Shown here in pieces: positions 18,971 to 27,311 of a stretch of DNA of 64,000 nucleotides. The position numbers and the translations under genes were made by a program. Location: assembly GCA_934646815.1 (NCBI GenBank), contig CAKUEW010000002.1:124001-188000 (forward strand). Direction: 5' to 3'. How positions within the stretch are numbered: the stretch's first letter is position 1; every line of letters begins with the position of its first letter. Under the pieces are notes generated by a model. It was given only the letters and a program-made list of their open reading frames with translations. It made no database searches and had not been told where the DNA came from. Source of the DNA: an uncultured Collinsella sp. (lineage in GTDB: Bacteria; Actinomycetota; Coriobacteriia; Coriobacteriales; Coriobacteriaceae).

Positions 18971-20899
18971 TTACATCTCCTCGGGTTCTTGCATATCGTT
19001 CGCGGCATCTTGGCTGCTGACCTTGCTCCGCTGGCCCTCGTCATCAAACAGGCCCTTGAACACCAGCTCAAGGTCGCGCTCGTCGGTATAGCCGGGCTCC
19101 AGCGTGCCGCGGTCGATCGAGTCGAGCATGACCTGCTCCTTGTACTGCAGCCGCTCATAGATATTACGGTCGAGCGACCACGGCCCGTCGCGGCGCTCGT
19201 ACACGGCGCGCAGGTAGTGGTACTGCGTGTACTGCTCTTGCGACAGGCCCAGGCGGTGAATCCGGTCCTTGGACTGCAGCAGGTGCACCAGGTTGTAGCT
19301 GCACTCAAAGTAAACGGCGTCGTGGCATACGCCGTGGAGCGAGACCGACTCGGCTAGCGTGTGCGGGTTGGTGACCAACACGCTCGTCTCCCCCGCCTTA
19401 AACGAATCGATCACGCGGGCGCGCGTGGGCATGTCGGTGCCACCGCTAATGGCACGGGCCGTAATGCCGCGCCCGTGCAGCTCGTGCACGACGTTGCGGA
19501 TGCTGCGCTTAAAGATGCACCACACGATGACCGACTTGCCCTGAGCCGCCAGTGATTCGACCAGGTCCAGGCAGGCGATCATCTTGGCCGTGGGCCGGTC
19601 GTCCACCTGCAGGCCTTCCAGTGCCTTGCCCGCACCCGTCTGCACCTCACCGTCAAACAGGTCGGCATAATCGCCGGCGCTCAGGTCCTCGGCCAGCATG
19701 CGTGGATCGGACGAAAGCTGCAGCAGGCGAATAATCATCTCGAAAGGCTCGCCCGAAAGCGTACGCAGCACCTTTTGGAATAGCTGCTGCTCCCAACGGT
19801 CCACCGGCACATCGAGCAGATGGTCCTCGTTGGCCTGGGGAACGCCCAGCTGGTGCTTGTTCGTGCGGCAGAAAAACGGCGCGATGGACTCGTTGATATG
19901 CTCAACGTCATCGGTACCCGTCGACTTAAGCGCGTTGGCGCTGCGGCCAAAGTACCAGTTGTAATCGCGCGGCCACAGGCAGTGGAGCAGGTTGTACAGA
20001 TCCTCAAACGAGTTGGGGATCGGCGTGCCCGTCAGCGCAATAAAATACGGCGCCGCGGCGGCAATCTGCACGGCGCTTGCCGCACGTTTGCCGCCCACGC
20101 GTTTAACCTTGTGCACCTCGTCGAACACCACCAAGGCGCGGTCCGCCGCAATGCGCGCGGCGGCCTCCCCCAGCCCGACCGATTCGTAATTGAGCAGAAT
20201 CATGTCGTAGCGTTTGTAGTCGAACAGCAAGGCGCTGTTTTTGTCGCGCGTGGAGCGGCCGCGGAACTCGGGGTCGTGAAAGCACAGCGAACGCAGCGGG
20301 CGATCCGTGCCAAAGCACGCCGCCCACTCGTCGCGCCACGAGCCAAAGGCGTTTTTGGGCGAAAGCACGATGACGCGGTCGACCAGGCCGCGCTCGCGCA
20401 GATAGGCAAAGGTTCCCAGAACCGACGCCGTCTTGCCCGAACCGGGAACGGAAAAGTTGGCGCAACGGCCCATGGCGCTCATAAAGAATGCATCCCACAG
20501 CTGGCGGTCCTTGAGCGGGCGCTGCATAAGGGCGTCTTCTGCCTGGCAGAACTCGCTGAAGCGGTCGGCCACCGACTCGTCGTGCGCCTTGATCAGCAGG
20601 CCCACGCGCGCCTTCTCGCGCAGCAGGTCCTCGCGCGCGGTAAGGCCTCGAAGCAGGTCCGGATCGATCTCGCAGTCCACGTCAAAGCTTGCCGCCTGCT
20701 GCAGCAGCTCAACGACGCGCTTGGCGCCCGGGTCTTCCAGCGACAGCGAAAAGAGCACGTCCGCCTCTCGATAGCTGGGCGCATAGCGGCGCAGCACCGA
20801 AAGCCGGATCTTCCAGACCGGCTCGCGGCGCAGCTGCTCAACCGTCATGTCGAGTGGCACGACGGAAATACCGTCGCTATACGAGAGGCGCAGCTTCAT
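18971..20899 (-). CDS. SNF2-like superfamily 2 helicase, cassette B
   Basis: 642 residues with the full SF2 set: Walker A PGSGKT (about 153), VVFDEVHKVKR (about 252), LTGTPIPNSFEDLYNLLH (about 290), WCIFKRSI, TNPHTLAESVSLHGVCHD and QSKDRIHRLG in the second RecA lobe. It is a full-length paralog of the helicase at 4654-6600, including the N-terminal ~110-residue specific domain and the shared FFCRTNKxxLGVP segment between lobes. The start codon directly abuts the stop of the ParB-like gene (TAAATG), with GAGGAAG upstream. The C-terminus has a short extra acidic tail, absent from cassette A. ATP-driven DNA translocation is the family function; its role here is inferred. Confidence 0.85.
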   Translation of the reverse strand: MKLRLSYSDGISVVPLDMTVEQLRREPVWKIRLSVLRRYAPSYREADVLFSLSLEDPGAKRVVELLQQAASFDVDCEIDPDLLRGLTAREDLLREKARVGLLIKAHDESVADRFSEFCQAEDALMQRPLKDRQLWDAFFMSAMGRCANFSVPGSGKTASVLGTFAYLRERGLVDRVIVLSPKNAFGSWRDEWAACFGTDRPLRSLCFHDPEFRGRSTRDKNSALLFDYKRYDMILLNYESVGLGEAAARIAADRALVVFDEVHKVKRVGGKRAASAVQIAAAAPYFIALTGTPIPNSFEDLYNLLHCLWPRDYNWYFGRSANALKSTGTDDVEHINESIAPFFCRTNKHQLGVPQANEDHLLDVPVDRWEQQLFQKVLRTLSGEPFEMIIRLLQLSSDPRMLAEDLSAGDYADLFDGEVQTGAGKALEGLQVDDRPTAKMIACLDLVESLAAQGKSVIVWCIFKRSIRNVVHELHGRGITARAISGGTDMPTRARVIDSFKAGETSVLVTNPHTLAESVSLHGVCHDAVYFECSYNLVHLLQSKDRIHRLGLSQEQYTQYHYLRAVYERRDGPWSLDRNIYERLQYKEQVMLDSIDRGTLEPGYTDERDLELVFKGLFDDEGQRSKVSSQDAANDMQEPEEM

Positions 20900-22132
20900 T
20901 TAGGCTTCCTCGCCGCCCATCTTGTAGGCGATCTTGTCCTTGATCATGCTCACCCTGGCCTCCAGCTTGGCAAGCTCGGCAGCGATATTGGCAACCTCGT
21001 CCGCAGGCAGCAGGCCAAAGGTGGACTCCTCCACCTGATCAAGATCCTTGATGGCGCGGGTGATCGAGAGCGAAGGCGACTTGAGGGCCTTGTTCATCTT
21101 GGTGGTGTTTTCGGCCGATTCCATAACCTCGCGGAAGGCCGTCCCCAGCTGAACGTCGTCGCGGATCTCGGCGATGTCGGTCGAGGTCACGACCTCCTTG
21201 TTCTTAAGGCGCTCGGCGACTTCAAAGGCCAGCTCATTCTCGCGGTCAATAAAGCGCTCGGCGTCGGGGCCCTCCAAAATCGGCTTTATCTTGCGGACAA
21301 AGCGCACGATGTCGCCCTGCGGCTCGGCAATCATGTTGGCAAAGACGATGTTCTTGGCGTCCTCTTCCTGATCATCGCTCTTGCATTTTTTAAGGACGCC
21401 CTGCAACTCGTTGATAACGCCGGCGACCTTGAGTTCGCGCGCCAGGTGGAACTGGTCCTTGGCGTTGGCAAACTCCAAAAACTCGTTCATATAGCGGGCT
21501 TTAATAATCTCCTTCTCGAGCTCCTTGGGCTCCACGCCAATGCACTGGGCGTATTCCTCCTTGGACAGCAGGTTGGAGCTAATGATGTCGTTGTAGATGC
21601 CCACCAGGCGGTCGACGGGGTCGTAGCCTACCTTCTCTTCCTCGCCATGCTGGATCGAGAGCTCCAGCATCTTGATCTTCTTTGAGTCGTTGCCCAGGCT
21701 CTCGGGCAGAATGACCGCCTCAAACCAGCCAAAACTGGGATTTTTGGCGGCAAGGCGGCGCAGGCACGTAAAGCGGCGGTTGCCGTCGACGATCAGGCCG
21801 TCGGCCAGTACCACGCCAGGGCGCTCCTGCGAACGCAGGGCAATGCTGCGCTGCGTCTTGTCGATGGCGTCCTTGTTGCTGTCGACGATAAAGCCCTCGA
21901 TGATGTCGTTGCAGGCGGCAACGTCCAGCTCGTTAAACGCATGCTCGCCGTGCTCGGCCTTGTAGCGGCTAATCCACGAGGCGATACGGTCGTTTTGCAC
22001 GTTGTAGCGCAGATACTCCAGCTTAATGCTGTAAACGGGATACATCTCGGGCTTGCCGTCGATCACGATTTTGTGGCTGGCGCCGGTCGGCTTAATGTTG
22101 ACACCGTCGCCGATCATCTCGAGCAGGTTCAT
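20900..22132 (-). CDS. ParB/Srx-fold protein with DGNRR motif, cassette B
   Basis: 410 residues, paralogous throughout to the protein at 6587-7798. Both share NDRIA[ST]W[IV]S near residue 45, EGFIV[DE]SN, SIALR, VDGNRRFTC[LI]RRLA near residue 115, GEEEKV[GA]YDPVDRLVG, the HTH-like segment, and an [MN]xFLEF block. The DGNRR loop corresponds to the nucleotide-binding loop of ParB and to DGQHR of DndB-like proteins. GGAGGAAG lies seven bases before the ATG, and the gene begins 12 bases after the 1620-aa gene. Constant pairing with an SNF2 helicase in both cassettes suggests the two proteins work together. Nuclease, NTPase or purely DNA-binding roles remain open. Confidence 0.8.
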   Translation of the reverse strand: MNLLEMIGDGVNIKPTGASHKIVIDGKPEMYPVYSIKLEYLRYNVQNDRIASWISRYKAEHGEHAFNELDVAACNDIIEGFIVDSNKDAIDKTQRSIALRSQERPGVVLADGLIVDGNRRFTCLRRLAAKNPSFGWFEAVILPESLGNDSKKIKMLELSIQHGEEEKVGYDPVDRLVGIYNDIISSNLLSKEEYAQCIGVEPKELEKEIIKARYMNEFLEFANAKDQFHLARELKVAGVINELQGVLKKCKSDDQEEDAKNIVFANMIAEPQGDIVRFVRKIKPILEGPDAERFIDRENELAFEVAERLKNKEVVTSTDIAEIRDDVQLGTAFREVMESAENTTKMNKALKSPSLSITRAIKDLDQVEESTFGLLPADEVANIAAELAKLEARVSMIKDKIAYKMGGEEA

Positions 22133-22144
22133 GTTGGCTTCCTC

Positions 22145-25100
22145 CTATTGGTTGATGTTGACGTACAGACTGCGCAGGTATTCTGCGTTCACTCTTTTAT
22201 TGAGCATGACCATATTCAGGTCCTCGTTATAGAACAGACCCTTGTCCTGAACGGCTCTGCTAATGTCGGGCGCGGTAATGACGACGCCGTAGTCGTCCAT
22301 AAATGCGTCAATCAGATCGCCCACCTCGATGGGCCCCTTTTGCCTAACAACATACTCAACCGCATCGGCAGACGAGAACGACCCCTCCTTGCGGCAGAAC
22401 ATGCAGACACCGCCAAAGCGCGTGCGCCTTATATGCTCATTCGCCAAGCCGTACAGAACGATTGAGTCGTAAAACGAATTGTCAAAACCGCACTCGTCGA
22501 CCACGGCATCGAGCTTGTGCATAAAGCCCTGCTTGCGCAGGCTCATCACCGTAAACGGCACATCGGGCTCGGTGCGACTAAACAGCGAGCACGCGTAAGA
22601 GCCCAAATCCAGGCGCCGAACGCCCGCCGATTCGCCCAAGCGCTTAAGCGAGATAAACGAATCGCGGTTGCACTCGATAAACGTAAAGTTGCGCAGCAGC
22701 GGCGTAATGGCATTCCTAAATTCCGGATGGTTAATGACCTCGTCGCCAAAGCCCGGGGCGCCATAGGCAAAGCTATCGTGCGACATAAGCAGGTTCGTAA
22801 ACGAACGTCGCAGGTCCACGCCCTCTTTAACGATCAGGTCCCTCGAGATCTCCAGGCCAAGGGGCGCGAGCGTCTGATCGTTAACGAGACGGTCGGACGT
22901 GGGGCCAAACTTGGCGGCAAAGCTTGCCGTAACGTACGGCAGCGAGACGTAATCCTCGGTCACCAAGTCTTGGATGAACTGCCGCTGCTCGGCCGTAAGG
23001 TCACTGTCCACATACGAATAACGACCGTTACGCAAATACGCGTTCATGTCGCGCAGGTAGTTGTTACGAACCGTCTTTATGGCTATGCAGTACTTGTCGG
23101 CGTAGCGCTGGGCAAACTCCTCGCGTGACAGCTCGGTGCCCGCGTCGCGCAGCACGCCGAGCATCTGGTTTTTGCGATCCGTTTTACCCAGGCGGATCAG
23201 CGGCGTCACGCCCATCTCCAAGCCAGACACCGAGCCCGGGCGCACAAACGAGCGGATAATCTCGTAGAGCTCCTCGTCGTCGCGAATGTCGTACAGGTCG
23301 CACAGCTCCTTGTTCTCGCGCATGATGAGGCCCGTTCCGCACTCGATATTGCGTCCCGCGGCAAGCGTCAGGATCTCGCGCAACCCGGACGTAAGGCGGC
23401 TGTCGACCTTGTAGGCGCGGATCTTATTGGCGCGTGCCACCAGGAACATGTGCGTGTCACGCAGCTCGTTAAGGCACTTAACGTCATCGTCAGGCAACGC
23501 GAGCGTCAGTCTAAAGCCACACTTGTTTTCTCCCAAAAACTGCTGGTACCTGTTGCGGAAATCTTTAAGGTTGCGATATTCCTTAACGGCTCCAGACTCC
23601 GCGAAGGCGCTCAGCGCCGCACCGCGCGTAGAGAAGTTGCCCAGCTTTTTACGTGCGATTTGTTCGAGCTGAGAGGCGTTGCGCTCCTCGGTGTTTGCGG
23701 GCATTCGAGGGGCATCGGCGGCAGACCGGCGGTACAGCCGAGCTATCCTGTCGCGCCATTCCCGCGGCAGCGTGCCGTCGTTAGCGGCCAGACGGAGGCT
23801 AAACTTGTTCGAGATCTTGACGGCTTTTAGATAGCCAAAGGCCATCGGGTCTGCCAGTGTAATCTTGCAGAACGCTTCCTCGGTAATGTCGTAACGCATG
23901 TATAGCGGAGCAAATTGATCCTCGTTCAAATGCGGACGATTTTTGAGCAGCGCGGCACGGCGCTGACGAAGCGGGCCGAGCCCGGCGGGTTTGTGGGGAT
24001 AGTCCATAAGAGGCTTATCGCTAATAACCCAGCGCATCAAGTCGGCATCGTCGCTGGGCAGCAGCGCCAGCCACGCCTCGATGGACATGGGACCCTTACT
24101 GGTGAGGTCTTCAATTTTGCTCGTGAAGGGCTTGGCAGGTTGTTGCGGGGCCGGGGCGGGAGCGGGTTCTGGGGCCGGGGCCGTCACCGGCCCGGGCGTC
24201 GGCTCAGGCTCGGGCGCCGGTTCCGGATCTGACGTCGGTTCCGGCTCAGGCTCGGGAGCGGAAGCGACCGCTTGATCGGGCTCCGCGGCAAGCACGGGCT
24301 CAGAAGCTGGCTCGGGCTCAGCCGCCGACTCGATCGATGGCGAAACAGCCTGCTCTGCAGGCGCAGGTTTTTCCTCGACCTGATCGTCGGCGTATTCAGC
24401 TGCCATGCCGGCCAAATACGCTCGAACCACATCACAAACAGCCGGCGCAAGATCCTTATCGACCTGGGCATATTTAAGCGGAATAGTACCCTGGCCGTAC
24501 ACGCGCTTCATGTACAGGAAGGCAGGCTGCGCGGTGTGCGTTAGCCCGTAAAACTCCTCGGCAGACAGCTTATACGTATGGAAAAGCGGCCCGAAGGTAT
24601 CGATATCGAATGTGGGGCGCCCCGTCATAAGGGCATCGTAACGCTCACGGATTTTCCAGGCAGATTTGCCAAGGTTATCCATCCACCGAGCTGGCTTATC
24701 ATCAATAAGCATATAACCCATCAGAGTACGATCCTGATACACGAGGTCCGTAAACCACCTATTGAACTTTGCAAGGTCCCGGCCCACGGCAAGCTTAAGC
24801 GCCTGCTCAACCGTAAGGTCCTGCGCCGCAGGCTGCTCAGGCTCGCGAGCGGCCTGCGCCCCAGGCGCCTCTGTCTGGGTATCCAACTGGTCATCTGGTT
24901 TTACCTCATCGACCGACGCAATAACGCTGTCTGTCGAATTGCCATTTTCGCAGGTAGATTCCAAATTACTGGCCTCAATATCTTCTTGATCCTGAGGCAG
25001 TTCAAAGTTCAGACGCTTAAACGTCTTTATAGCCGCGTTGTAAGCGGGGAATTCGTTTTTAAGCTCGGTGAGCACCGAACCGACGGAGTACTTATCACTG

Positions 25101-27007
25101 TAGCCCGCCGCAAGCTTACCCGCCAATCTGATACAAAAAAGCAGGCGGAATGAAGGTCCATGCGCAGACAAGTGCTCTCTGCGCAGCTGCAGGATAGCTT
25201 CGTCAGCAAGGTCATTTACTCTTTTGGCGCGCTCAACAGGCGTATTGACCGGAGGATACCAACCCCCTATCGCCGCCTGGCGGGCGAGCTCCAGCTCGGT
25301 TTTAGTTCTCCCCAGCAGCAAGCGCCCCGCAGGCCAATCATTCAATGCAGAGACAATCGAACGCACCTCAGCCGAGGTAAGGCCCTTTTCTTGAAGCACC
25401 TTCCAGCTGCACGCGAGCAACTCGGGCATATTGTGGATTTGACAGTTCCATTTTAATTTGCGCTGGATGGTCGCGGTAATCGAAAGATTCCACAGCGAGA
25501 GCGGTTCGCCATCACCCGAATAAACACTGCCGAGTGATTCAGTTGCCGGCCCCTTAACATCCATATACGCACAGCATTCGCGCCCGACTTTTCGCAAATT
25601 ACCAAACACGTCAAACACAAATTTCGCATTGCCCGAGAGCTTGCCGAGCTCGGGCGCCTGCGCGCGGTACTGCGGAGAAAGCGGCATCGCGTAGGTCAAG
25701 AGCCGCCTCTCAAAGGCAGCGCGCACGTTTGCGTCTTTTGCCTTGCCCAGTTCGCGCACAAGGCAAAACACATCGTGAATCTTCTGCTTATCGAGGAAAG
25801 CGACCTGGGTCTCGCTGTCGAACACGCACCGCGGGTCGTCCCAGCCGCTCAGGCAATCGGGGCGCTCAGGCTTATTGACGGGAAGGGAGAAGGGATTGAA
25901 TTCAGCTGCGGGCGCATCATCAGGTTTAGACTCAGGAGTGGGTGCTGCCTCGGCGTCCGCCTCGGGCTCAGGCGCAAGCTCCTCAACGGATACGGGTTCA
26001 GATTCAAACGCAAGCGCAGGCTGCTCAGGCTCGGCAGCAACCTCGGGCTCGGGCTCGGCGGCAGCTTCGGGCTCGGCGACGGCCTGCTCGACCTCAAGGC
26101 CATCCGAGAAGGAAATGGCCAGCTGCTGCGGCTCAGAAGACAGCGTGAGCTCGGGACGCGCAGGCTGTACGGACTCTTGCTGCTCCGTCGCCGCCGCAGG
26201 CTCCGCCGCCACAGGCTCCGCCGCCACAGGCTCTGCCGGCGGCTCATACCCCATGAGGGCAAGGCCATCCGCCGGCTTCTTGTCATACGAAACACCCACG
26301 GCGACAGGAATGGGCCAGCTGCGCTCATTAACCTTCAGCTGCTCAAGGGTCGAATCCGCACGCAACGAGATGGGGCCGACGGCCTTCGCCGCAGGGGTCT
26401 CGGGGGCAACGGGCTCGACAACGACGACCTCAGCGCTCGCGGACCCCAAGACTTCAAGCTCAGCAGAGTCGTCATCAATTGCCACGTCCCCATCTGCCAT
26501 GACCTCGTCATCTTGGAACTCAGCGTTCTCAATTTCAGCGCTATCCACGTCTTTGATTTCGGCAACTTCGGGCTCATCGCCTTCGTCCTCAACGGCCTCG
26601 GATTCGACGGCCTCAAGCCCATCGTCTTCGTCCTCGACGGTCTCGCCCTCAACATCTTCGGACTCAGCGGTCTTGGGCTCAATATCCTCGTCTTCAATTA
26701 CTTCGGACTCGACGGCTTCAGGCTTAACGGTATCGGCCGCCTCCGGCTCCCTTACAGGCTCCACCGCTTCGACGGCAACATCAGGTGCCATGCGGTACTC
26801 GCCGTTGGCATACAAAAGCTCACCATCTATAACCAATTGGGCAAGCGCGCGTTCGTATGCCTCATTAATGGTGCGGTACACGTTCGAGCGCACCAACGCT
26901 TCGTGCAGCGGAGCATCAGCTTGCGCGACCGCATTCATAATAAGAGACTCAAAATATGCGCCTACGTATATTGAATCGTTTGTTGCACTCGCACCATCGT
27001 TATTCAT
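22145..27007 (-). CDS. Giant multidomain protein leading cassette B (1620 aa)
   Basis: No named family recognised. Layout by residue: 13-73 winged-helix-like (LVIDGELLYANGEYRMAP at its end); ~75-370 acidic low-complexity Glu/Val/Ala/Pro sequence; ~372-680 a globular region; ~730-860 and ~970-1100 two copies of one repeat, aligned through DTFGPLFHTYKLSAEEFY and DQFAPLYMRYDITEEAFC; a Pro-Glu-rich linker between them (~870-960); ~1250-1620 the module shared with the 437-aa and 1065-aa proteins. No signal peptide or membrane segment. GGGGG precedes the ATG. It is the first gene of the leftward series and shares its upstream region with the divergent SNF2 gene. The long disordered linkers suggest a flexible scaffold that brings partners together. 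Confidence 0.75.
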   Translation of the reverse strand: MNNDGASATNDSIYVGAYFESLIMNAVAQADAPLHEALVRSNVYRTINEAYERALAQLVIDGELLYANGEYRMAPDVAVEAVEPVREPEAADTVKPEAVESEVIEDEDIEPKTAESEDVEGETVEDEDDGLEAVESEAVEDEGDEPEVAEIKDVDSAEIENAEFQDDEVMADGDVAIDDDSAELEVLGSASAEVVVVEPVAPETPAAKAVGPISLRADSTLEQLKVNERSWPIPVAVGVSYDKKPADGLALMGYEPPAEPVAAEPVAAEPAAATEQQESVQPARPELTLSSEPQQLAISFSDGLEVEQAVAEPEAAAEPEPEVAAEPEQPALAFESEPVSVEELAPEPEADAEAAPTPESKPDDAPAAEFNPFSLPVNKPERPDCLSGWDDPRCVFDSETQVAFLDKQKIHDVFCLVRELGKAKDANVRAAFERRLLTYAMPLSPQYRAQAPELGKLSGNAKFVFDVFGNLRKVGRECCAYMDVKGPATESLGSVYSGDGEPLSLWNLSITATIQRKLKWNCQIHNMPELLACSWKVLQEKGLTSAEVRSIVSALNDWPAGRLLLGRTKTELELARQAAIGGWYPPVNTPVERAKRVNDLADEAILQLRREHLSAHGPSFRLLFCIRLAGKLAAGYSDKYSVGSVLTELKNEFPAYNAAIKTFKRLNFELPQDQEDIEASNLESTCENGNSTDSVIASVDEVKPDDQLDTQTEAPGAQAAREPEQPAAQDLTVEQALKLAVGRDLAKFNRWFTDLVYQDRTLMGYMLIDDKPARWMDNLGKSAWKIRERYDALMTGRPTFDIDTFGPLFHTYKLSAEEFYGLTHTAQPAFLYMKRVYGQGTIPLKYAQVDKDLAPAVCDVVRAYLAGMAAEYADDQVEEKPAPAEQAVSPSIESAAEPEPASEPVLAAEPDQAVASAPEPEPEPTSDPEPAPEPEPTPGPVTAPAPEPAPAPAPQQPAKPFTSKIEDLTSKGPMSIEAWLALLPSDDADLMRWVISDKPLMDYPHKPAGLGPLRQRRAALLKNRPHLNEDQFAPLYMRYDITEEAFCKITLADPMAFGYLKAVKISNKFSLRLAANDGTLPREWRDRIARLYRRSAADAPRMPANTEERNASQLEQIARKKLGNFSTRGAALSAFAESGAVKEYRNLKDFRNRYQQFLGENKCGFRLTLALPDDDVKCLNELRDTHMFLVARANKIRAYKVDSRLTSGLREILTLAAGRNIECGTGLIMRENKELCDLYDIRDDEELYEIIRSFVRPGSVSGLEMGVTPLIRLGKTDRKNQMLGVLRDAGTELSREEFAQRYADKYCIAIKTVRNNYLRDMNAYLRNGRYSYVDSDLTAEQRQFIQDLVTEDYVSLPYVTASFAAKFGPTSDRLVNDQTLAPLGLEISRDLIVKEGVDLRRSFTNLLMSHDSFAYGAPGFGDEVINHPEFRNAITPLLRNFTFIECNRDSFISLKRLGESAGVRRLDLGSYACSLFSRTEPDVPFTVMSLRKQGFMHKLDAVVDECGFDNSFYDSIVLYGLANEHIRRTRFGGVCMFCRKEGSFSSADAVEYVVRQKGPIEVGDLIDAFMDDYGVVITAPDISRAVQDKGLFYNEDLNMVMLNKRVNAEYLRSLYVNINQ

Positions 27008-27311
27008 ACAGAAACGACCCCCAAGAATCCATGGCGCAACCTACCGGCTACGTCGGGAAATAAGGAAGATGATTGTTATTACTACTTCATACGCCACTTG
27101 TGAGCGTATTTGTTTAGCAACATTTTGTTGCGCAACAAATCAACTGTGCATATGCAGATGAGCGGTAGTTTTAATCGGTGAACGGCGATCGCGCACACTT
27201 AGAACCCGTTTCATTTTCCTTGGCTCCGCGGCAATTAAAATGAACCTGACGCGCGGTTACATCCCGCGCCTCACGCGTCTCAACTTGTCCGCATATCTTC
27301 AGGAGTCCGTA
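27008..27311. promoter_or_regulatory. Divergent promoter region of the island
   Basis: These 304 bases separate the leftward island series from the rightward SNF2 gene. A possible rightward promoter is TTGCGC at 27128-27133, a 17-base spacer, and TATGCA at 27151-27156. The leftward promoter cannot be placed with confidence. The region looks AT-richer than the genes around it. Confidence 0.45.
27117..27139. promoter_or_regulatory. Palindromic operator candidate
   Basis: TTTGTTGCGCAACAAA at 27124-27139 is a perfect 16-bp palindrome. It overlaps a second inverted repeat, GCAACA (27117-27122) / TGTTGC (27126-27131), so GCAACA occurs twice, 15 bases apart. It overlaps the possible rightward -35. 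This fits a dimeric regulator controlling both directions. Confidence 0.5.

Noticed and set aside
17039..21685. Rightward open frames of 772 and 621 codons
   Set aside because: They run across several leftward genes, including gene junctions, with Arg/Ser/Pro-rich composition. They are antisense artefacts.
23800..26400. Short tandem-like DNA repeats that could suggest a CRISPR or minisatellite
   Set aside because: They encode Pro-Glu-Ala linkers of the 1620-aa protein; units are irregular and stay in frame, with no spacers. No CRISPR array is present in the window.
4654..27007. Assignment of the island to DISARM because of SNF2 helicase plus methyltransferase
   Set aside because: No DUF1998 protein, no DISARM-type large helicase with DUF1998, and no PLD protein in the island; ParB-like and shared-module proteins are not part of DISARM.
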